From Datisca glomerata (Eukaryota > Streptophyta > Magnoliopsida > Cucurbitales > Datiscaceae): 64,000 nucleotides of DNA. The DNA is taken from NCBI GenBank assembly GCA_003255025.1, contig QANY01011949.1, positions 248,001-312,000 of the forward strand, given 5' to 3'. Positions within the stretch are counted from its first letter, which is position 1. Every line of letters starts with the position of its first letter. Shown here one piece after another: positions 35,848-48,582 of the stretch. Both the position numbers and the translations under genes were made by a program. Below the pieces are notes generated by a model. The model was given only the letters and a program-made list of their open reading frames with translations, was not told the DNA's origin and did not search any database.

Positions 35848-35938
35848 CAAGTGTTGGGTTAGTACTAGTTGATTCACTTACCCATTCACTATATTTTTGA
35901 GCTTCTTCTTTTTTCTTTTGTCATTCCATTTTTGAAAA

Positions 35939-38900
35939 ATGGAAATTAGGAGAGAAGATGAGATGCAAGACATGTCATTGTCTCCTCCAACCATGGGTTC
36001 TATGCAGATTGCAGGAAGCAATGGCTTTGGCCATAACATAGAGTTCATGTCTCAAGCTTACCTTAGGAATAGGTACTCAGAAATTGACATTGAAGATGAA
36101 AGTTCAATTACCAACAAGGATCAACCACTTCCAATTTTCCTCAAGGTATACAGTTATTGTAGCCTTTTAACAGGTCTAACACGTTGACATTTTTTTTAAG
36201 CTAAAATGCAATTTGGTATACACATCAAGTGTCCTTAAATCAGTCAAATTTTTACACAGGGAGTGCTTTAAGGAGACGAGTAAAATGACATCGTTTATTA
36301 TGATGTGGACGAAGTGAATTTATTCCTCATGAAATGACTTTAGTTTAGGGAGTAAAACATTGTCATTTACTTGTCATTCGACATATTTACTTGTTTAATC
36401 TATATGACATCATTTTTGTAAGTTTTGTCATGTATAAATCTATGATCGGAAAGAAAGATTTAGTGAGACTTGAAGAATGGACTAAAATGACTATACTACC
36501 CCTTCTTTTTTTATAAAGATTAGATATTAATTGTGTTTATGAAATACAGTTTGAAGATGTAGAATTCAGGGTGAGGAACAGCCAACAAGCTGCAGCAAAA
36601 CAACAGTCAGTGAAGACAGTAATGTCAAAAGTAGCCTCACAACTGAACGTAGAGCAAGACAATTACAAACAGATATTGAAGGGTATAACTGGAAGCATAG
36701 GTCCAGGAGAAGTTCTTGCTTTAATGGGTCCTTCAGGCAGTGGGAAAACAACATTGTTAAAAGTACTTGGAGGAAGATTACTTGACAATATCAAAGGAAA
36801 CATTACTTATAATGATTTACCATATAGCCCTGCTCTTAAGAGAAGGTTACACCTTTGCTATGAAAATTAATTTCCTCTCTTGTTTATAATTTTTTTAATT
36901 AAATAAAAATTATTGTGTGATTTGATATTTACATACAGGGTTGGTTTTGTGACTCAAGATGATGTGCTTTTCCCACAATTAACAGTTGAAGAAACGTTAG
37001 TTTTCTCAGCGTTTTTAAGGCTTCCGAGCAACATGAACCGGCAGCAGAAATACGCGAGAGTGGAGATGATTGTGAAGGAGTTAGGCCTTGAAAGGTATAA
37101 CCACTAAAAGATCAAAGATGAAAACAATATGTGACTTAACGTTGAAAAATTAATTCAAATATATAAATCAAATATACAAATCAAATATATAAATCGGTCT
37201 TAAATCCAATAGCTTGAACTTTGACCATAATTGATAATTTACATGAATACACATGGCATGCATGCGCTGAGTTCAAACCCGGGTTAGGCCCATTAAAAAG
37301 GAAATTACAGCTCTATGCGTGTGAGAGACTGTTAGAAGAATTAATTCAGATATATAAATATGTTTTAGCACAATAATTTAAACTGTTGAGCTACTAAATT
37401 TTCCCATCTTTAACTATAGATGTCGACACACGAGAGTTGGCGGAGGATTCGTCAAAGGTATATCGGGAGGTGAAAGAAAAAGAACGAGCATAGGTTACGA
37501 AATTCTCGTCGATCCATCGTTGTTGTTGCTTGATGAACCAACTTCAGGCCTTGATTCAACCTCAGCAAATAGACTTGTTCTGATTCTTCAACGCCTAGCT
37601 AAGGTATGTCGAGGTAAAAAAACAGTAATTCTATACTGACCCCAAGATTTATTAGACCAAATGGATTTTGAATCATTCTTACATTAATTTATCAAATTAT
37701 TTTAACATGTAATATAATATCATCTTATGCGTGATTGATACTCACTTGGTTAATTATATATGATCGTTTCCATAGGCAGGAAGAACGATAATCACAACGA
37801 TACACCAGCCATCGAGTAGAATGTTTCACATGTTTGATAAACTTCTTCTAATATCAGAAGGCTACCCTTTGTACTATGGGAAAGCAAGAGAGTCTATGCA
37901 GTACTTTTCGTCTTTGAGATTTATCCCTGAAATACCAATGAATCCCGCCGAATTCTTGCTTGATTTAGCGACTGGACAAGTCAATGACATTAATGTCCCC
38001 GACGATCTAGCGGTTCCTCAAGGAGCCCCCGAGTTCGAGAAAGCCGTAATCAAGGTGAAAGCTTCCTTATAATAACTAACATAATTGGCTGTTAGACTTC
38101 TTTAGCTCATTCCTCTTAGTATTTTTTGTTCATGTATTGTATTAGTATCTACTACACAAGTACAAGAGTCTTGTGGAGCCTAAAGAAAAAGATGAGAATC
38201 GAACGACAAAGGCGCCGGAGCATCTTCAAGTAGCAGTTCAAGTCAAGAAGGATTGGACGATGACGTGGTGGGAACAGTTCACAATCGTCACGAAACGAAC
38301 GTTCAGAGAACGACGCAGGGACTATTTTGATAAGCTAAGACTAGTTCAAGCACTTGGAGTTGCTGTTTTGTTAGGACTTCTCTGGTGGAAATCCAAAATC
38401 GAAACCGAAGCTCAATTACGAGACCAGGTTACCCCTTAAAAAGGAATAAGCTGTTGGGTTAAGACGAACATATATATATTTAGATTAATTCTTAACAATT
38501 CCTATTAGTAATCTCAACAACTGCTAAACTTCAGGTTGGACTGATGTTCTATATATGCATCTTTTGGACTTCTTCATCAATTTTCGGGGCAGTATACGTC
38601 TTCCCGTTCGAAAAGATCTATCTGGTGAAAGAAAGAAAAGCAGACATGTATCGGCTAAGCGTGTACTATGTCTGCAGCACACTATGCGACATGGTGGCGC
38701 ACATATTATATCCAACGTTTTTTATGCTGATATTGTACTTCATGGCTGGATTTAAGAGAACACTTGAATGCTTCTTAGAGACATTGCTTGCTATACTACT
38801 TGTAGCTATTACAAGCCAAGTAAGTTTAACCATTTTCAAACCAGAATCATCTTTTTCTTTTCATTTTGGATTTGAAATGAACTTTCATCATTTCATGTGT

Positions 38901-40492
38901 ACAATTAGGGAGCAGGAGAACTGTTTGGAGCTGCTGTTATGAGTATTAAACGTGCTGGAATGGTCGCGTCGCTTATACTAATGTTGTTTCTTCTAACAGG
39001 CGGGTACTATGTTCAGGTAACTGAGGAATTTTGCAAAGGGCTAGGTATAAGAAAAAATTATGATATTTTTGGACTACCGTACTTACTCAAATAAAAAATT
39101 GATATTTGATAAAAAATTAACATTTTTTACCCGTATCAAGTTTTCATTTGAAGGAATATGGTACTTCGGGAGTACCATAAAATTTTCCCTAGTTACGATC
39201 ATTGTTTTTTTTTCTTGTCCGGGTTTTGCCTAACATAAGATTGCTTAATGTCTTACTGTGTTGTTGTCATGTGTGCTCAAATTAGTATGAGAACATTGCA
39301 TGTAAGAGCTCTTACCTTAATTACATGGATATCTAATATAGTCTTAATAACTACACATATTTATAAAAAAAAATAGTAACTAAACATAACTCTATTTTGT
39401 TAGTGACCGGTTAAACTGTCATTTTCTAATTGATTTCTTACTATATTTTTGTACGAATTTTTTAAATTTCTAACAAAAGAAAAAAATATTTTTAGATATA
39501 TTATCAAACAGCTCACATACAAAATCTGTTATTTATAAGCATATAAAATGGGGTGTGACAACACAAGAGCAATGCTATGTAGCGTCGTAGTGCTCATAAT
39601 TAGTATGATGTGAAAATATGTGTGGCGTGAGATTACACATACATTTTATAATTTTATAATTTATAGTTTCTTATTTTCTTACAAATGCATTTATCATATC
39701 CAACTCTCTAAAGTGAAACCACGTGCATGCCACTCACATTGCTGAGCACTCCGGTGCTGCATAGCAGTTTAGAATATCATTGACACACTAGTATGTTTTG
39801 TTTTTTACAAAAAAGAAAAACATGTAAGGGTGTTTTGGTGAGCATTTGTACTTAGAAATTATACGTTAGACTAAATGAAATCAGATGACGTAACGTGTAA
39901 GTTTTAAAAATAGAGAAAATATAACGCATAATTAAATAATAATATAAATATTATTGAATTGAAAATAAAATAATTAATTAAAAATTAAATTTTTATATAA
40001 TCAAACCGAACCAAACCGTAAACATCTACAAAATCACTTAAACAGTTTTAGTTTGATCGGTTCGGTAAAAATATACACCCTCATAGTAGTTGTGTCTGTT
40101 AGCCTTAACTCGAGGACCCTCTGGTCCCATGTAATTGCTAGAAAGTGACATGGTGTAAATTAATATCTAATTCCACTAACTAATAAAAGAAATACCTTTC
40201 TTTTTTGTTTGGTTGGCTGCAGCATATACCAAAGTTTATGAAGTGGTTAAAGTACTTGTCGTTTATGTACTATGGCTATAGACTTCTACTAAAAGTGCAG
40301 TATTCTGGAGATGAGTTATACGAGTGCCAAATCAAAGGCGGCTGCCGCTCTCTGCAGACCTCTCCTTCATTCGACACTGTCAACTTGAATGGTGGTTGGC
40401 AAGAAGTATGGGTTCTGTTAGCCATGGCTCTTGGTTATAGACTTTGTGCGTACTTTTGCCTTCGTAGAAGGATCACTGTTTCTAATATTTAG
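35939..40492 (+). CDS. ABCG26: ABC transporter G family member 26-like half-transporter (9 exons, 688 aa)
   Basis: Exons: 35939-36145, 36550-36845, 36939-37094, 37420-37603, 37776-38054, 38146-38427, 38535-38819, 38909-39016 and 40223-40492. All borders are GT-AG with agreeing phases, total 2067 bp. The N-terminal ATP-binding domain has Walker A GPSGSGKT (residues 129-136), Q-loop region GFVTQDD, signature SGGE (235-238), Walker B LLLLDE (254-259) and switch His in TTIHQPSS (291). The membrane domain follows ([16 protein letters not shown], then six predicted helices) and ends [11 protein letters not shown]. The N-terminus MEIRR...MQIAGSNG and overall length match ABCG26 rather than other WBC members. 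In Arabidopsis ABCG26 exports sporopollenin precursors from tapetum for pollen exine. No disabling change is seen. Confidence 0.93.
39574..39765. mobile_element. 192-bp MITE-like element in ABCG26 intron 8
   Basis: Terminal inverted repeats GCTATGTAGCGTCGTAGTGC (39574 on) and the reverse complement at 39743-39765 match at 19 of 23 positions. The interior is AT-rich and non-coding. No clear target duplication was found. Confidence 0.6.
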
Positions 40493-42139
40493 ATTTAATT
40501 AGTTTCATTTGTCATCTTTAAAATTATGAAAGAAATTCATATATTTCTTCGCTTCCGAATCGAACACGAACATGAAAACTACTGTAAAAATAAGATTCAT
40601 ACTCTACGGTGAAAATATGAGATTGCGCTCGTTGTCAATTTGATTACTAAAAAAATTATAATTTTTTGGTGTTTGACAAAAAAATTACAAAATTTGCAAG
40701 TTACCCACTTTTCTTTAATTTCATGTAAAAGTTAATAACGTAATATATTAATTAGTAATGATTTATAAGTTCACGATCGAAATCGAGAAAATTAAAATTT
40801 AGAAAAAAAAATTAACAGCAAATACAAACTTTCACCTAAATTAACTGTTAAGCTTCTGTTTCACTTTTTTTGGAAAAAATAGCCTCAATTATTTGGAGAA
40901 ATCCACATTGCAAAAAAAATACTTTTATAATTATTATTTTTTCTTTGGTTTGAATGAAATATGGAATCTGACGTCTAATCATATTTTATACGTGAACTTT
41001 TTATCAAATTTAAAAAAAAAAAATATTATGTTTGACGACCATAATGTGATTGTAAAACGTATTTATTTCAACTCTGAATCGTTGATTGAGATCTAAACGA
41101 CTCAGATTTGTTTAGAATGAAAATAAAAAATGAGATCTATTTTTTTCTTTTTAAGTCAAAAATAGATCTGAAGTATTCATTTTTTTTATCGGACAAACAC
41201 CACTGACAGATATAACGTGGACGTAAACTCTTATAATTTCTCCAAGTTTGGCATATTATTTTGAGTATATCCATCTCCTCCAAAATCATATCATATATAA
41301 AGGAAACATCCATGAAGTTTCTGTATTATTGGGTACAAGTTGATTTTTTGAAGTATTTTGGGGAAAAAAATTCATATTAGTAATCAGTCATAAGCCCTTT
41401 TAGGCCTAGCTGGAGAAGGTTTATGGTTTTTTAATTAATTCGATCAAACAAGCCGATTCAAACTTCTGTGTACGTTTCTTCCCTCATTCTCTAGCTTTTT
41501 GCTAATTTCTTTCCAAGAAGTTGGAAAGAAAATCTGATCATTATCTTCCCTTAGACAAATTCATTCTCTAACCATTTGTTTATTTTTCTTGATTTTTTTT
41601 ATTTTTTTCCATCACGGACTGTCACTGTTCATAAAAGTCGTTACATCACGTCAATGATTATAACGGACGTGAATTTCTTTAGATCCATTATATCAGACTG
41701 TAACGGTCTCGACAATGGCTGAGACCGTTACTCTATAACTGTTTTTTGATACAATGATATGAACTATCATTATTTGGATATGGATTAATGAAAAAAATTA
41801 CTGAGAATAGATCTGGACCTTCGAAAATAAAATCTCATGATCATGATCTACCAACTGTCCTTATTTGTAAGGAGACGGGTCCTTGACAGTGTAAATGCGA
41901 TGAAGAAAAGAAAGAGATGCAAGCTTGGCGCTGCTTGAGTGCTTGTAAAGAACAGTACGTGATGAAGAATGAACGTTTTTCATGTGGGTACAGGCAATGG
42001 TAGAAAAATATGACGGCGGTTTTTGGTCAAATCATGAAAATTTGAATCTGAATGGAACTGTTACTTACAGGTACCCCACCATTCATCCAATCATTGTTAT
42101 TATACTCTTAATCTGACACCACAATTCATCTCTCCCACA

Positions 42140-42140
<1 letters not shown>
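40493..42140. other. intergenic region between ABCG26 and TMEM245 genes
   Basis: This is AT-rich sequence with no supported gene. It holds one perfect stem-loop (41701-41730), listed separately. The short open frame near 40893-41096 is Phe/Asn/Ile-rich low complexity. Confidence 0.5.
41701..41730. repeat. perfect 10-bp inverted repeat
   Basis: TAACGGTCTC is followed by a 10-base loop and GAGACCGTTA. Nearby TAACGG/CCGTTA-type words (about 41640-41700) suggest a small diverged inverted-repeat element. Confidence 0.7.

Positions 42141-42144
<4 letters not shown>

Positions 42145-42195
<51 letters not shown>
42145..42195. repeat. (TC)n microsatellite in the probable 5' UTR of the TMEM245-like gene
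   Basis: An uninterrupted TC run of about 50 bp ends about 165 bp before the ATG. A C-rich run (42231-42250) follows. CT-rich leaders are common in plant promoters and 5' UTRs. Confidence 0.9.
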
Positions 42196-42196
<1 letters not shown>

Positions 42197-42357
42197 CGAC
42201 ATTCCTCCATTTATCTGGCCTTTCCTTACTGCCCCCCCCCTCCCCCACCCTCTGTTGCTCATACATTTTTGACTGACACTCAATTTCAATCCAATTTCTC
42301 CTTCTGAAACCTCTCTGTCAGTTGAGCATTGGAATTTCACTTTTCTGGTTTGTGTAA

Positions 42358-44870
42358 ATGGAGCTCGTACCCTATTCAGACCCCAAAATCAACTCCACCT
42401 CTTCGAGTCCTCCATGGCAGGACATGTTCCGATCCGCTTCAACTCGAAAACCTAACCCAATCCCTGAAACCCAGTCTACATCGCCACCTAAACCATCAGA
42501 ACCGGATCAGAAAGCCTCTTTCTCCGACGATCCTCAGGTACGCCTCGCCCTTTACATAGCCATGGCTCATGCTGGCGTCGCCTTTACTATTTTCATCTTC
42601 TACGCTGTGTTCAAGCTCTTAGAGGAATACATCAGACCCATTCAGTGGGCTGTACTCTGTTCGATTCCTCTTAGAGGTATTCAACAAACCATTGTGGGAT
42701 TCTGGTCTGAGCCGTTGAAATTGGGCCTCACAGAGACTGTTTTGGCAGTCCCTATAGCTGTATTTCGGGTTTTTGTAGGTACGCTTGTTGAAATTCGTGA
42801 AGTTTGTCTCCGTATTGTCTTGCGAAAGCCGAAATCGGCCCATCCAAGGCGGAATAGGAGTGCATTCTCGAAATTATTGAGGTGGCTTGTTTCATTTTGG
42901 ATACTTATACTCGCGTACGAGAATCTTGGCGGTTTTGGGTCTTTAGCACTTCTTGGATTAGGCTTTGTTTTCAGTTCTAAAACTGTGGATTCGACTATGT
43001 CGGCAGTATCATCATTTAGAAGTTATAGCTTTCGTAGAAGTGCAATGAGTGCGTTTTTCACTAGGGGGATATTGAAGAGACTGAAAACCATCGTGGCAGT
43101 CGGCTTGATTGTTGCTATGATCGTTGGGTTTTTGGTTGGAGTAGTATTTTTCTCATACAAGATTGGAGTTGAGGGGAAAGATGCAATGATCTCATTGAAA
43201 CTACATGTTGAGAAGAGCAATTATGCAGAGAGGATTGGTGTCAAGAAGTGGATGGAAGAAAATGATGTGCCTGGAATGGTGGATAACTACACTACCAAAT
43301 TCTATGAAACAGTGTTGGAGCAGCTAGATAGCTTGGCAATGCAGTATAATATGACAGAACTCGCGACTGGCATTAAGCATATTGCCATATCATCTCCAGG
43401 TCAATCGTCCGGCCCTTCAAAAGCCTTAGTTAGCCCCTCACCATATACAGAGAAGCTAATGAGTTTGAAAAATAAGGTTACTACTAGGGAATGGGGACAG
43501 ATTTATACAGAATTGGATGCAATCATTAGAGACTTGATAGTTACACGGGAAGATTTATTCGAGAAAGCAAAAGGATATGCCGTTAGAGGGATGGATATAT
43601 CACAACGTGTCGTTTCCAGTAGCATATCAGTTCTAGGAGGCAGTGCTAAAGTAGTACTATCAGTTGGAAATTCCATAATCTCTGGAGCAGCTGAGGTTTT
43701 CAATTTCGTCTCACACTCAATGGTTTTCTTCTGGGTTTTGTACTGTCTCATAACCTCGGAATCTGGAGGGGTGACTGAACAAGTAATGTGTATGCTTCCA
43801 ATTCCCAAACCGGCAAGGGTTAGGTGCGTTGAAGTACTCGATAATGCTATTTCAGGTGTTCTTTTGGCAACAGTTGAGATTGCTTGTTTTCATGGTGGTC
43901 TCACATGGCTTTTACTTAGACTATTTAAGATACATTTCTTGTACATGTCTACTATTATTGCATTCATCAGCCCTCTTTTACCAATCTTTCCAACCTGGTT
44001 TGCAACCATTCCGGCAGCTCTGCAGCTGGTGCTTGAAGGTAGATATATAGTAGCAATCGGCTTGTCCATTATTCACCTTGTGCTCTTGGACTATGGTGCA
44101 ACTGAAATTCAGGAGGATATACCTGGTCACAGTGTGTATCTTATAGGGCTAAGCATCCTTGGTGGTATGACACTGTTCCCATCTGCACTAGAGGTAAAAT
44201 TCTATAATCACTAATCCTATCTTCTTGCTTGCTATTTTTCTTTTGATATTATTACTCAAATTCGTTTTTGTGATGTTTCAATCAAGTCTGTAAGTGTCAT
44301 GATAAGAATTGTCATGAAACCTGAAATTATAGAATTATGCTTAGAGAAATATAGCAAATGTAGAAATTTGTGTTCAATACGCTTTTCAGCCTGAAACTAT
44401 TGCCAACTTACACTTTTAAACACCAAACTTCTAAAAGCTGATATTTGCTCCCTAAACTACTTAAAAGTTTCATTTTAAACTTTATGTTGGAAGAGTGATC
44501 TACCGGTTCATCATAGGTGAAAATAATGATGTGACTTCTCGTCCAGGAGTTGTTTATTTCTGTTCCGATTTACGCTTGGTTTTCCGACTCTACACATCAT
44601 TTTCAATATTAATACTTTCCTCTTAATTTATGTTGTATAACAACAGGAAAATGTTGAGAATTCTGTTGTCTGTGTATAGCAAGCTGCATTGTCTCCTTTT
44701 CTCCATTCCTTGGCTTAAAATTTACTGAAATGTTGGATATGTGTTATTTTGTTTCTTAGGGTGCAATTATGGGGCCTCTGATTACTACAGTTGTGATTGC
44801 TCTCAAGGATTTGTACGTGGAATTTGTTCTTGATGATCAAAAGGAGAAAGAAATGCCGAAGGACGATTAG
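42358..44870 (+). CDS. TMEM245-like multi-pass membrane protein (2 exons, 648 aa)
   Basis: Exon 1 is 42358-44193 (612 codons) and exon 2 is 44760-44870; the intron is GT-AG in phase 0. The first ~60 residues are Pro/Ser-rich and probably cytosolic. Hydrophobic segments follow, for example [18 protein letters not shown] (about 65-82), [45 protein letters not shown], and a C-terminal cluster including [20 protein letters not shown] and [20 protein letters not shown]. The C-terminal half resembles the AI-2E/PerM (UPF0118) fold that defines TMEM245 relatives. Function in plants is not known to me, and transport activity would be inference. The frame is intact. The 44194-44759 intron holds nothing notable. 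Confidence 0.8.
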
Positions 44871-46248
44871 GATTTGAGTTGTATGATATTGCATCGCGTA
44901 CTCGCGTATATTCTTCATGTTGTTTCTGTTTAAATTAGATAATTTGCTTTCAAATGTATAATTCTTTGCCAATCTGCTTCTTATGCTTTGCCATGCTCTT
45001 CTGCTGGTCCCCTGCAAGCTGAGATTGTTACTGTGACAATCCTGATTTTGGTATCATTTTCAGAAACGAAATTTGTACATTTTGCTCTGTAAGCATTCAT
45101 GTAAAACCATTTGTTGTCGTCTTGGAATGAATAAAATTAGCTTTCATTCTATTTTCTTATTTTTATTTTTTGAATTAAATTCACACTATATACACAAGCT
45201 TTTATCGAATCATGGACTATAATGACGCGTTTACTTGATTTTCATAAAAAAGAATTCCGCGGAATCTAATTTTAAATTGTGATTATTTATTACAATTTTA
45301 AATCCGATTTCAAATGAGTCACATAACTTTAACCAGAATTGATTCCGTTGACGGTATGGAATAAGATTCTTAACAAAGAGGTGGTGATGTGATTCTATAT
45401 TTTTTATTCATATAAAATGAATTATAAAAAGTAATTTATATTCTCAAAATAATTAATTAAAAAATAATACATATTAAATAATTAAGAAAATAATACTTAT
45501 TCAATAATTAAAAAAATAATACTTATCCTCTCTTTGAAGTATATTTTAATAATATCATATATTTTGATGCGGATTCCTGACTCATGATTCTAATTTCAAA
45601 TTTTGATTCCTAACCATTATATTCTTCATCCGATTCTTAGAGAAACGATTACAAACTTTATCTGATTTTAAATATAAGTAAACGCGTCATCATTTTTTCA
45701 AAATATGTAAATTTTGCTCCATTCCGGCGATCCGACTTTTTTAATGAAATTTGAATTTAACCCTTAATTTTTCACTTGTTGTACAATGGAATTTGTTCAC
45801 TTACAATATCCACCAAGGGGAATAGACCTCTCAAGTCCTAATCAAAAAGGAGAGATGACAATATTCAATAATATTACTTCTATTTTTAAAAGCTTTCAAA
45901 ACAACAAGAAATTCTTTCGTACAAACAGTTCCTGCCAAACAAGACACTCAACCATTTTCATGTGAATAATCCTACGCATGTCAAGGAGTACGTTCCATTG
46001 TCTATTCGACCGATTATATGCAAATTATACGCCGAACATATACAGTGTTCTTCAAGCATCATAACATTGCAATTTGCACACCAGTGTACTCAACCAAGTT
46101 ATTCAGATTCATAAAATTAAACTACTCAATGTAAACCACATCAACATCAAGCACTGTCAAGCTCTCTAATTTTTGGTACATACAAAGCGAGATGTGAACC
46201 GACTCAGTTTACTGGGTTTTCTACTTCAAAATATGATTCCGGGTCTTG
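44871..46248. other. convergent intergenic region between TMEM245 and CWC15 genes
   Basis: The two genes point toward each other. The first ~250 bp should be the TMEM245 3' UTR (AATGAATAAAA-type signal near 45126). A MITE-like element lies at 45222-45690. No further gene was seen. Confidence 0.5.
45222..45690. mobile_element. 469-bp MITE-like element with perfect 15-bp ends
   Basis: ATGACGCGTTTACTT at 45222-45236 is repeated exactly inverted at 45676-45690. The interior is AT-rich with several GATTCC/GATTCT words and no reading frame. No convincing target duplication is visible, so the superfamily is open. Confidence 0.75.
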
Positions 46249-48582
46249 TTACTTCATGTACTTATGCAGAAACTTCCGATGAAAGTCGTTCCTGATAGTA
46301 TCATTTATGAAGCGCTTAGGTGCCTTTGTTTCACCCCGGGCTTGGTTCTTGAACACCACATCATCATCCCACCTGCCCAAACATTCATAGGGAAAGAATC
46401 AGGACTAGACTCCATTAGATTGGATTCATCATGAATATTAGAGCGACACCTTAACAGATATCAAAAAGTTTGATATCCTGCTTACTAACCTTCTTTTCAC
46501 ACTAAAAGTAGTTGTTTCATTAAGCAGGGGATTTCCTCGGAGTAACTCTGCTTCCTTGACTTTAAGCTCTTCCTCCCGCTGTTGCCGTTCCTGAAGATAT
46601 CATGATTCATCACTTATTTATCATCTTTTGGGAATTATACTAAGGAATTAAATTATTTTTTAAATGCTGCCAAATCATACTCACTATCATGCACAGAAAT
46701 GATAATCATACGCATATCATCCAGTACAGCTGGACCAAAGACTTTCATCAAGTGAAAACTGATGATGGCTTGATAACAAGACCAGAGAAATCCCAAAATG
46801 GACTAAGAACTCTATCACCAGAGAAATCCCAAAATGGACTAGGAACTCACCTTCCGAAGCTTCTCCTCTGCTCTTTCCTTCTTGATCTGTTCCAACTCAG
46901 CCAGAAGCGCTTCAGTGTCATCCTCATCATCATCGTCGTCGTCACTATAACAAAACATCAAATGCTTGAACCAGTATTTCCCCAAAAAAAATTGAAGTAA
47001 TTTCTAAGACCACTAGATGGAGATGGAGACACAAAAATTGTAAAAGTGAGTTCAATTAACATTCCAGTTCCTCTACGAGAGGTATAATCTGCAAGTTGCA
47101 AACATGAAATGTTAACAAGCTCAACTATAACATACACATTTCCTACTACATAGCAGTTCAAGGCAGAAGTATTTCCACAAGCAAGTTTGAGATAAATCTT
47201 CCAACAAGTTCCTGAATCTGTTATTGAGTGAAAAGAATGCAGGAAGATGCTGCATATATAGCCACCTTTCACTATCAGATACTATGGTAATCTTGTCCCC
47301 AGTGTCAATTCCAAAAAAGACACACTGGAGTTAACTATTAAAGCACAGAAGCGTACAATAAAGACGTGTCTACATAGGATGGAAGCAACTGCATCCCCAG
47401 TTGTGAAAAATGATTCAAATTCAAAGCAGAAAAGAAGAAACAGAAATAATTGGGCTTTTCAGCCAGTATGTTTTCTCGCATCCTCTTAAATCACTAAAAC
47501 TTTTGAAGTTGAAAACAACTAAGATAAAGGCCAAATCAAGTAAATAATTTCATGAATAAGCCAAGCAACTAACCTCTCACTGCCACTTTTGACTTCAACA
47601 TCAGAATCATCAGCATCTACACTACGCGGAAAAATGCGATCTTCCATGTCCCTCTTTGAACCTAAGATACAAACAGAGAGTTTAGCTGGTTAAACCAGTC
47701 ATTAATGGATTTGTTAATTCTGGCATAGACTAAGCGATGTGGTAATTCACCTTCCAAAAGAAGATGGTTTCCTTTCCTATGATCTCTATCATCTGCAAAG
47801 ATGCAAATTAAAATGATTACAATCGTTTAGAAAACTATATAGAGCCGGTGCATAAAAAAACAAAAGAAAAAATACAGTAAAAGCACAACTCAACCAATTT
47901 ATAAGAGCTGGATAAAATAACAAAATTATTTTGATCTGAATATACCAATATATGACTTATTCTTAGATGTAAAATGTCTGCGTTCACGCTCTTCAAGCTC
48001 CTCACGAAGATTCCTCTTCTGCAATTCATCTTCCGTGTCTTGACCTTCCTTCCTACAGGTATAAACATTTCAATTAGTGATATCAACATACTTTGAGTGG
48101 ATCTTAAAACACACATTTTAGTAAGATCACAGCTAAATTGCAGAGTACAACGTACCCATAAGGACCCAATGATTGATCTCAATAAGATCACCTTCACGGA
48201 GGCATAATAACAGATTATGACTAAATTCCAAAATCACCCAATCATATTTCTCCGCAATATTTAAAAAGTTCATTATTAACATATTTTCCACTCTAGCCAA
48301 GGAAAACACATCAGACATCAACACAAAAGCGAAAACTGAACTCCTTTCAATCGAACACCAAGTGAATATAAGGTTAAACCACCTAAAACTAGTACCAAAT
48401 GGTCTGTAGCTTTATCGCATGCTAAAGATTGTAGGAACGGCAAGTATCTACCTGGGTTTTAAAGTTGTGTGAGAAGCTATGTCCCTAGAGGAATACTTCT
48501 GGGACGGACCAAAAATCCGAGTACCACCTTGTTCATTACCACCTTTTGCAGGTGCCCATGTTGGTCGAGCTGCAGTCGTCAT
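46249..48582 (-). CDS. CWC15: CWC15/Cwf15 spliceosomal protein (7 exons, 228 aa)
   Basis: Exons on the minus strand: 48452-48582, 47946-48052, 47751-47792, 47574-47661, 46851-46944, 46490-46590 and 46249-46372. All are GT-AG with consistent phases, total 687 bp. The N-terminus [15 protein letters not shown] and [14 protein letters not shown] are near-invariant in the Cwf15/Cwc15 family. An acidic Asp/Glu run sits mid-protein ([20 protein letters not shown]), followed by a basic helical stretch ([20 protein letters not shown]). The C-terminus has [15 protein letters not shown] and ends FLHKYMK. The protein is a component of the activated spliceosome associated with the Prp19/NineTeen complex, in the nucleus. 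Length matches the family and no break is seen. Confidence 0.93.

Noticed and set aside
42083..42340. Minus-strand frame with Arg-Glu repeats
   Set aside because: It is the complement of the TC microsatellite.
42619..43808. Minus-strand frames across the TMEM245 gene
   Set aside because: They are antisense shadows of a long conserved plus-strand exon.
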